DNA from: Synergistaceae bacterium
Lineage (GTDB): Bacteria; Synergistota; Synergistia; Synergistales; Synergistaceae
Assembly (NCBI GenBank): GCA_012513245.1
Contig: JAAZCN010000001.1
Coordinates: forward strand, 1 to 9,204
Direction of reading: 5' to 3'
Length of the DNA: 9,204 nucleotides
A program made the translations under genes and the position numbers. How positions within the stretch are numbered: position 1 is the stretch's first letter; every line of letters starts with the position of its first letter. Under the pieces are notes generated by a model that saw nothing but the letters and a program-made list of their open reading frames with translations, searched no databases and was not told where the DNA came from. Shown piece after piece: positions 6,496 through 9,204 of this stretch.

Positions 6496-7056
6496 TTATT
6501 TCATGCCAAGGAACGACTTCACGCTCTCAAAGTTCATAAAGTCGGCCTTGTTTACCATTACGCCTTCAGGACTGCGGAGAGTTCCGTCACCCTCGCCTGC
6601 GTGGTTTGCGATAATGTGTCCGATCTCATTGGAGCATCCGTTGCGAAGAGCTATGACTGTCCCTGAGAAGGGATGGCGAAGGTTCTTACCCATTACTGAT
6701 TTGACTGTTTCGCCGGCAGCGTTCTTTTCGTACTCAACAAGCTTACCTACGTCGTGGAGAAGAGCTCCCGCTACAAGAAGATCGTTGTCCATCATGAACT
6801 TTGGATCCTTTACAGGATAGATGGCATTGAACTCGTCCATTGCTTTTTTTGCTATGCGGGTCACACCCTTAACGTGATCAAGATATGTAAAGGGGCAGTT
6901 GGGAATAAGAAGGGTGAAGGGGATCTTATCCATGTCATTCGGCTCCCAGCCACCTGTCTTAAGTGCGTCGACATAAGAAGCTACTACTTTATCCTGCAAC
7001 CCTTTGTCCTTGATCCACTCGATCTCTGGAAACAGTTCTCTGATTCTTTTCTCCAT
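6496..7056 (-). CDS. HD-domain protein of unknown function
   Basis: 186 residues. The HD superfamily is mostly metal-dependent phosphohydrolases. The motif order fits: His61 (YLDHVKG), His101-Asp102 (ALLHDVGKL), His128 (LRHPFSG), His152 (ANHAGEG) and Asp172 (NKADF). The N-terminal 40 residues are charged and probably helical, with no signal peptide or membrane segment, so it should be cytosolic. It has none of the extra domains (GGDEF, PAS, response regulator) of signalling HD-GYP proteins and lacks a GYP motif. It sits between the regulator and the first hydro-lyase pair, with a CAGGAGGAAT ribosome binding site, so it is probably co-expressed with the pathway. Candidate roles are removing a phosphorylated or nucleotide-linked side product, or a non-hydrolytic HD reaction on a pathway acid; neither is supported by anything beyond position. 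Confidence 0.85.
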   Translation of the reverse strand: MEKRIRELFPEIEWIKDKGLQDKVVASYVDALKTGGWEPNDMDKIPFTLLIPNCPFTYLDHVKGVTRIAKKAMDEFNAIYPVKDPKFMMDNDLLVAGALLHDVGKLVEYEKNAAGETVKSVMGKNLRHPFSGTVIALRNGCSNEIGHIIANHAGEGDGTLRSPEGVMVNKADFMNFESVKSFLGMK

Positions 7057-7131
7057 GTTGATTCCTCCTGTTTTTTTATCACTATTTTTGTTCCGGATGG
7101 TTCTTTTTTCTTTATATTTGACCGGTCCTAT

Positions 7132-7827
7132 TTATTGGGCCGCTATACCCCTATGAAGTGTTTTGTATATCCTGTCAATATGGTTCGCCGCCATTTCACG
7201 TGCCAAATCAACGTTATGGTCCAGGATCGCTTCGTACATTGAACGATGCTCCCGCAAAAAAGCGTCCTTATCTTCCAGGAGATTGTAGATCTTGTCGTGA
7301 GTGGCCATTATCAGATCAAAATTCATCCTGGTTATATTTACAAAAACAAAATTGTGTGTGGCTTCAGCAAGTGCCAGATGAAAGTCAAAATCTGACTGGG
7401 CACGCAGGTTTGGGTCTCCGAGCCTCTTTTCTGTGGCTGTCAGGACCCTGAGCATTCTTGTAAGATCCGAAGATGTCGCCCTCATAGCACTCTCGGCTGC
7501 TATTGCAGGATCGAGTATACGGCGTGCCTCCATCAGTTCCAGAACGGCTGAATCTTCAAGACGGATACTTTTTTCATCCTCTGCGGGCGATTTAGGATGC
7601 CGCACAAAACGACCCTTTCCGGGAACTGATTCTATCAGTCCGAGAAGTTCCATGACTCTGAAGGCTTCCCTTAAAGAACTCCGGCTCACACCAAAGTCAT
7701 CCATTAGTTGTCTCTCAGATGGGAGCGGATCACCCGGCAGGATGTCTCCTCTTGAGATGGATTCTTTTAATTTTTCTACTACTTTCTCGTATATACGGGT
7801 TCCCCGCGTGACTTGAGTTTCGTTCAT
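7132..7827 (-). CDS. GntR-family transcriptional regulator, FadR/FCD subfamily
   Basis: 231 residues. An N-terminal winged helix (about 10-75) has the GntR pattern: GDILPGDPLPSERQL (27-41), then FGVSRSSLREAFRVMELLGL (45-64) as the recognition region, then the wing PGKGRFV (69-75). The C-terminal all-helical FCD ligand domain (about 90-225) shows the metal-binding pattern Asp146-x3-His150 (DFDFH), His194 and His216. FCD proteins of this type commonly sense small carboxylates such as lactate, pyruvate, citrate or glycolate. As first gene of the cluster it is probably autoregulatory and controls the downstream hydro-lyase/dehydrogenase/citrate lyase genes. The ATG lies about 10 bases after AAAGGAA. 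A promoter and an operator-like palindrome lie directly upstream. Whether it represses or activates, and its ligand, are not shown. Confidence 0.93.
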   Translation of the reverse strand: MNETQVTRGTRIYEKVVEKLKESISRGDILPGDPLPSERQLMDDFGVSRSSLREAFRVMELLGLIESVPGKGRFVRHPKSPAEDEKSIRLEDSAVLELMEARRILDPAIAAESAMRATSSDLTRMLRVLTATEKRLGDPNLRAQSDFDFHLALAEATHNFVFVNITRMNFDLIMATHDKIYNLLEDKDAFLREHRSMYEAILDHNVDLAREMAANHIDRIYKTLHRGIAAQ

Positions 7828-7844
7828 GTGAAAAAATTCCTTTC

Positions 7845-7857
7845 CTGGACCACCCAG
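7845..7857. promoter_or_regulatory. Operator-like palindrome at the predicted start site of the regulator operon
   Basis: CTGG (7845-7848) and CCAG (7854-7857) are inverted around five bases. This is the same outer geometry as the CTGG-N5-CCAG of E. coli FadR sites. It falls at the predicted transcription start of the GntR gene, where binding would block transcription, consistent with autoregulation. The inner bases are not palindromic, so this is a moderate match. Confidence 0.45.
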
Positions 7858-7862
7858 TATAC

Positions 7863-7891
7863 TTTATAACATGCTTAAAAGAAAAAATCAA
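7863..7891 (-). promoter_or_regulatory. Sigma-70-type promoter for the GntR-led operon
   Basis: On the minus strand, -35 TTGATT (7891-7886), a 17-base spacer, then -10 TATAAA (7868-7863). Transcription would start near 7856, about 30 bases before the GntR start codon. Spacing and both hexamers are good. This is the only strong promoter seen upstream of the ten-gene cluster. Confidence 0.65.
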
Positions 7892-7986
7892 GGGCAAAAA
7901 CATGGACCGAATTATCTGATTATTCAGTCATAAACGGACTTTGCTCTGTCAATCTCAGTTTTCTTGGCTTAGGTCTGGATCCGCGC

Positions 7987-7998
7987 TGGTACATACCA
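7987..7998. promoter_or_regulatory. Palindrome TGGTA-CA-TACCA, possible regulator site
   Basis: Perfect 5-base inverted repeat with a 2-base centre. TGGT/ACCA half-sites are typical of FCD-type GntR operators, but the spacing here is one base longer than in TGGTC-N-GACCA. It lies about 95 bases upstream of the minus-strand -35, so it might be an auxiliary site or chance. Confidence 0.35.
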
Positions 7999-8063
7999 AA
8001 GGGGAATTTATCAACAACACTTTAAGTCAGTTCCGGAGCCAATAATTCCTACAATTATTATTT

Positions 8064-8090
8064 ATTTTAATAATTTAAAATTAGTTTTTT
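8064..8090 (+). other. AT-rich hairpin followed by a T-run
   Basis: ATTTTAA (8064-8070) and TTAAAAT (8075-8081) are inverted around four bases and followed by TAGTTTTTT. The shape resembles a plus-strand intrinsic terminator, but the stem contains no G or C and no plus-strand gene ends before it. An AT-rich regulatory stretch is equally likely. Confidence 0.25.
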
Positions 8091-8093
8091 GGG

Positions 8094-8104
8094 CGGTCAG
8101 ACCA
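8094..8104. promoter_or_regulatory. FCD-GntR-type operator candidate, core GGTC-A-GACC
   Basis: GGTCAGACC (8095-8103) is a perfect odd palindrome, and with the following A it gives GGTCAGACCA, nearly the full TGGTC-N-GACCA seen for FadR/LldR-type regulators. It is the best operator match in the window. It lies about 85-95 bases upstream of the plus-strand -35 and about 200 bases upstream of the minus-strand promoter, so it could act on either unit. Confidence 0.5.
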
Positions 8105-8164
8105 CTTATATTATTTTTTGTTATAAGCACCCTAAAACCGAAATACACACGAGTCCAAAATCAT

Positions 8165-8178
8165 TGACAGGGGTGTCA
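8165..8178. promoter_or_regulatory. Inverted repeat TGACA-GGGG-TGTCA upstream of the prepilin promoter
   Basis: Exact 5-base arms around GGGG, ending 8 bases before the plus-strand -35 hexamer. CAGGGG also occurs twice in a row here (8168-8173 and 8177-8182). The placement suits an activator or repressor site for the prepilin gene. No specific regulator is recognised. Confidence 0.35.
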
Positions 8179-8186
8179 GGGGCGGG

Positions 8187-8215
8187 TTGACTTGATCTCT
8201 GACAAAACATAATAT
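8187..8215 (+). promoter_or_regulatory. Sigma-70-type promoter for the prepilin gene
   Basis: -35 TTGACT (8187-8192), 17-base spacer, -10 TAATAT (8210-8215), with a predicted start near 8222, about 30 bases before the start codon. An upstream TTGACA at 8164-8169 has no matching -10 at proper spacing. Confidence 0.55.
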
Positions 8216-8220
8216 CTTTA

Positions 8221-8243
8221 CGATATGATTTGATATCGGAGGA
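8221..8243 (+). promoter_or_regulatory. Ribosome binding site that decides the prepilin start, preceded by an inverted repeat
   Basis: GGAGGA (8238-8243) touches the ATG at 8244 but stands 9 bases from the ATG at 8253, so translation should begin at 8253. CGATAT (8221-8226) and ATATCG (8233-8238) form an exact 6-base inverted repeat whose right arm includes the first G of the ribosome binding site, so a weak hairpin could modulate translation. Confidence 0.55.
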
Positions 8244-8252
8244 ATGTTGGAA

Positions 8253-8783
8253 ATGTCTGGATCAATATCCAAACGATCGACAAAAAAGAGAGCCTTTACC
8301 CTCGTGGAACTTCTTATCGTTGTCATCATTATTGGGATACTTGCCGGTATGATGCTCTTATCAGCAGGAGCTGCAACTGATGCAGCAAAAGCGGCAAGGA
8401 TAATATCAGACATAAAAACTATGCGGTCTGTTGCAGTCCTTTACAAAGCAGATCACGGAGACTGGCCTGTGTGGATTTATGCCACAGGCCACTACTCGGC
8501 TATACCTCCGACATTGGGCCTTCCTTCCAGATACAGCGACCTTACTACCGAAGGTGACGGATACTGGATAGGAGCAATGAAGGGCAAGGACGGAGCTGCT
8601 TTTTCTGTTGCCTATGTCGCTGAACTGGATACTGGGGTAAGGAAGATTATGGAAAGAAGATCCTCTGAAACCTCGCTTTACGGCGGGGAACTTTCCGAGA
8701 TGAAAACTTGGACAGCAGAAGATATTGCCTCCTCACCTTACAAAGCCGAACATGAGGCACTGATAACAATTGTCAGCAAATAG
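8253..8783 (+). CDS. Type IV prepilin / type II secretion pseudopilin-like protein
   Basis: 176 residues from the chosen ATG (an ATG three codons upstream is too close to the ribosome binding site). A positively charged 14-residue leader with a KKRA end is followed by FTLVELLIVVIIIGILAGMM, the classic N-methylated pilin helix with Glu at mature position 5. Prepilin peptidase should cut between Ala14 and Phe15. Ala instead of the usual Gly at -1 is less common but occurs in this superfamily. The helix continues into a charged amphipathic part (DAAKAARIISDIKTMRSVAVLYKADHGDWP), as in GspG-like pseudopilins and minor pilins. The C-terminal domain, including a Trp/Tyr-rich SDLTTEGDGYWIGA stretch, is not recognised, and there is no cysteine for a disulfide loop. 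No other pilus or secretion gene is in the window. It has its own promoter and is followed 25 bases later by a radical SAM gene. Confidence 0.88.
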   Translation: MSGSISKRSTKKRAFTLVELLIVVIIIGILAGMMLLSAGAATDAAKAARIISDIKTMRSVAVLYKADHGDWPVWIYATGHYSAIPPTLGLPSRYSDLTTEGDGYWIGAMKGKDGAAFSVAYVAELDTGVRKIMERRSSETSLYGGELSEMKTWTAEDIASSPYKAEHEALITIVSK

Positions 8784-8808
8784 TATTTGTTTAGAGACTT
8801 TCTCCTCT

Positions 8809-9204
8809 ATGACGCCAAATATACATACCCGGAAGGTTCTGAGAACGATCACAACTGAAACGGATTTCAAAAATATATTATCAATGAAAGGGAGAAGGAT
8901 ACTGGGGATCAACCCCCCTGTAGAGGACTTTGCCTTTTTTGATCTCTGGTCAAAGCCTGCCGGACTTCTCTACCTGCTGAACAGGATGAGGGTGAACGGC
9001 AATGAGGTCTATCTGTTGGACTGTATCCATGAGGCATCCGAAGGCAAGAGATCTTTCGGACGCGAAAAAATCAGCAGCATGGAGATCAAAAAACCACCTG
9101 TCTACAGAAATATAAAGAGGAAATATCACCGGTTCGGACTATCCGAAGAGAGAATAACGGAAAGGCTGAATGCGACCCCGAGACCCAATGCAGTCTTTCT
9201 GACA
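8809..9204 (+). CDS. B12-binding-domain radical SAM protein, N-terminal part (runs off window end)
   Basis: The frame is open from 8767 to the window edge, giving 132 residues from the ATG at 8809. RRILGINPPVEDFAFFD (29-45), then KPAGLLYLLNRMRVNGNEVYLLDC (49-72), matches the start of radical SAM proteins with an N-terminal cobalamin-binding-like Rossmann domain: a strand ending in INPP, then a helix and the GNEVYLLDC strand. The later KPPVYRNIKRKYHRFG (95-110) and PNAVFLT (127-132) also fit this group. The CxxxCxxC cluster motif would lie beyond the window, so radical SAM activity is inferred. The start is uncertain: there is no clear Shine-Dalgarno before 8809, and TTG at 8770 or ATG at 8884 are alternatives; the recognisable domain begins just after 8884. 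Substrate unknown. It probably shares a transcript with the prepilin gene. Confidence 0.72.
   Translation, partial: MTPNIHTRKVLRTITTETDFKNILSMKGRRILGINPPVEDFAFFDLWSKPAGLLYLLNRMRVNGNEVYLLDCIHEASEGKRSFGREKISSMEIKKPPVYRNIKRKYHRFGLSEERITERLNATPRPNAVFLT

Larger units (their letters stand above)
7828..8252. other. 425-base divergent control region between the GntR operon and the prepilin gene
   Basis: No gene is supported here on either strand. The region holds a minus-strand promoter (7863-7891), a plus-strand promoter (8187-8215), several short palindromes (7845-7857, 7987-7998, 8095-8103, 8165-8178) and a strongly AT-rich block at about 8041-8090. The stretch 7892-7986 has no recognisable signal. 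No tRNA, riboswitch or other structured RNA was recognised. Confidence 0.7.

Noticed and set aside
5616..6539. Open frame of 307 codons on the plus strand
   Set aside because: It lies entirely opposite the well-supported hydro-lyase large subunit and HD gene, has low-complexity Ser/Pro/Arg-rich composition and no recognisable motif, so it is an antisense shadow.
7120..7127. Palindrome GACCGGTC between the regulator and HD genes as an operator
   Set aside because: The half-sites are inverted relative to GGTC-N-GACC sites, and an 8-base palindrome of this kind occurs readily by chance. No good promoter accompanies it.
8244..8246. ATG three codons upstream as the prepilin start
   Set aside because: It directly abuts the GGAGGA ribosome binding site, leaving no spacer, while the ATG at 8253 has a 9-base spacing.
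1..9204. Insertion sequences, CRISPR arrays, tRNA or rRNA genes, integrase-type attachment repeats
   Set aside because: No transposase-like protein, regularly spaced repeats, cloverleaf or rRNA-like sequence was seen on either strand.

Overview
The window looks like a chromosomal segment of a strictly anaerobic, amino-acid- or organic-acid-fermenting bacterium. The best guess is Synergistota or a Clostridia-like relative. This rests on gene content (archaeal-type two-subunit hydro-lyases of the LeuC/LeuD family, a CitDEF citrate lyase, an FCD-type GntR regulator) and strong GGAGG ribosome binding sites. It is inference from protein style; there is no rRNA or other taxonomic marker here.

Minus strand, read from 7827 down to 1: a ten-gene, apparently co-transcribed cluster. 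The order is a FadR/FCD-type GntR regulator, an HD-domain protein, a first large+small hydro-lyase pair (6466-4640), a second large+small pair (4467-2715), an isocitrate/isopropylmalate-type dehydrogenase (2584-1319), then citrate lyase gamma (citD), beta (citE) and the first codons of alpha (citF), cut by the window edge. The citrate lyase genes overlap or nearly touch. The three larger gaps (4468-4639, 2585-2714, 1164-1318) each hold a substantial stem-loop without a U-tract on the transcribed strand. They look like mRNA processing or stability elements inside one long transcript rather than terminators.

The simplest joint role is interconversion of 2-oxoglutarate and acetate + oxaloacetate: dehydrogenase (isocitrate/2-oxoglutarate), aconitase-type hydro-lyase (citrate/isocitrate) and citrate lyase (citrate to acetate + oxaloacetate). 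The direction cannot be read from sequence. The second, divergent hydro-lyase pair, whose large subunit lacks several canonical aconitase active-site residues, and the HD protein are not explained by that scheme. They hint at a further or modified substrate, for example a methylated or homologous di/tricarboxylate. Citramalate/mesaconate chemistry is a real alternative, because clostridial citramalate lyase is also CitDEF-like and clostridial mesaconase is LeuCD-like.

Region 7828-8252 is a 425-base divergent control region. It holds a good minus-strand promoter for the regulator operon, several short palindromes (two close to the TGGTC-N-GACCA type bound by FCD GntR proteins), an AT-rich block and a plus-strand promoter.

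Plus strand from 8253: a type IV prepilin/pseudopilin-like protein, then the N-terminal 132 codons of a B12-binding-domain radical SAM protein running off the window end. No tRNA, rRNA, insertion sequence or CRISPR array was seen.
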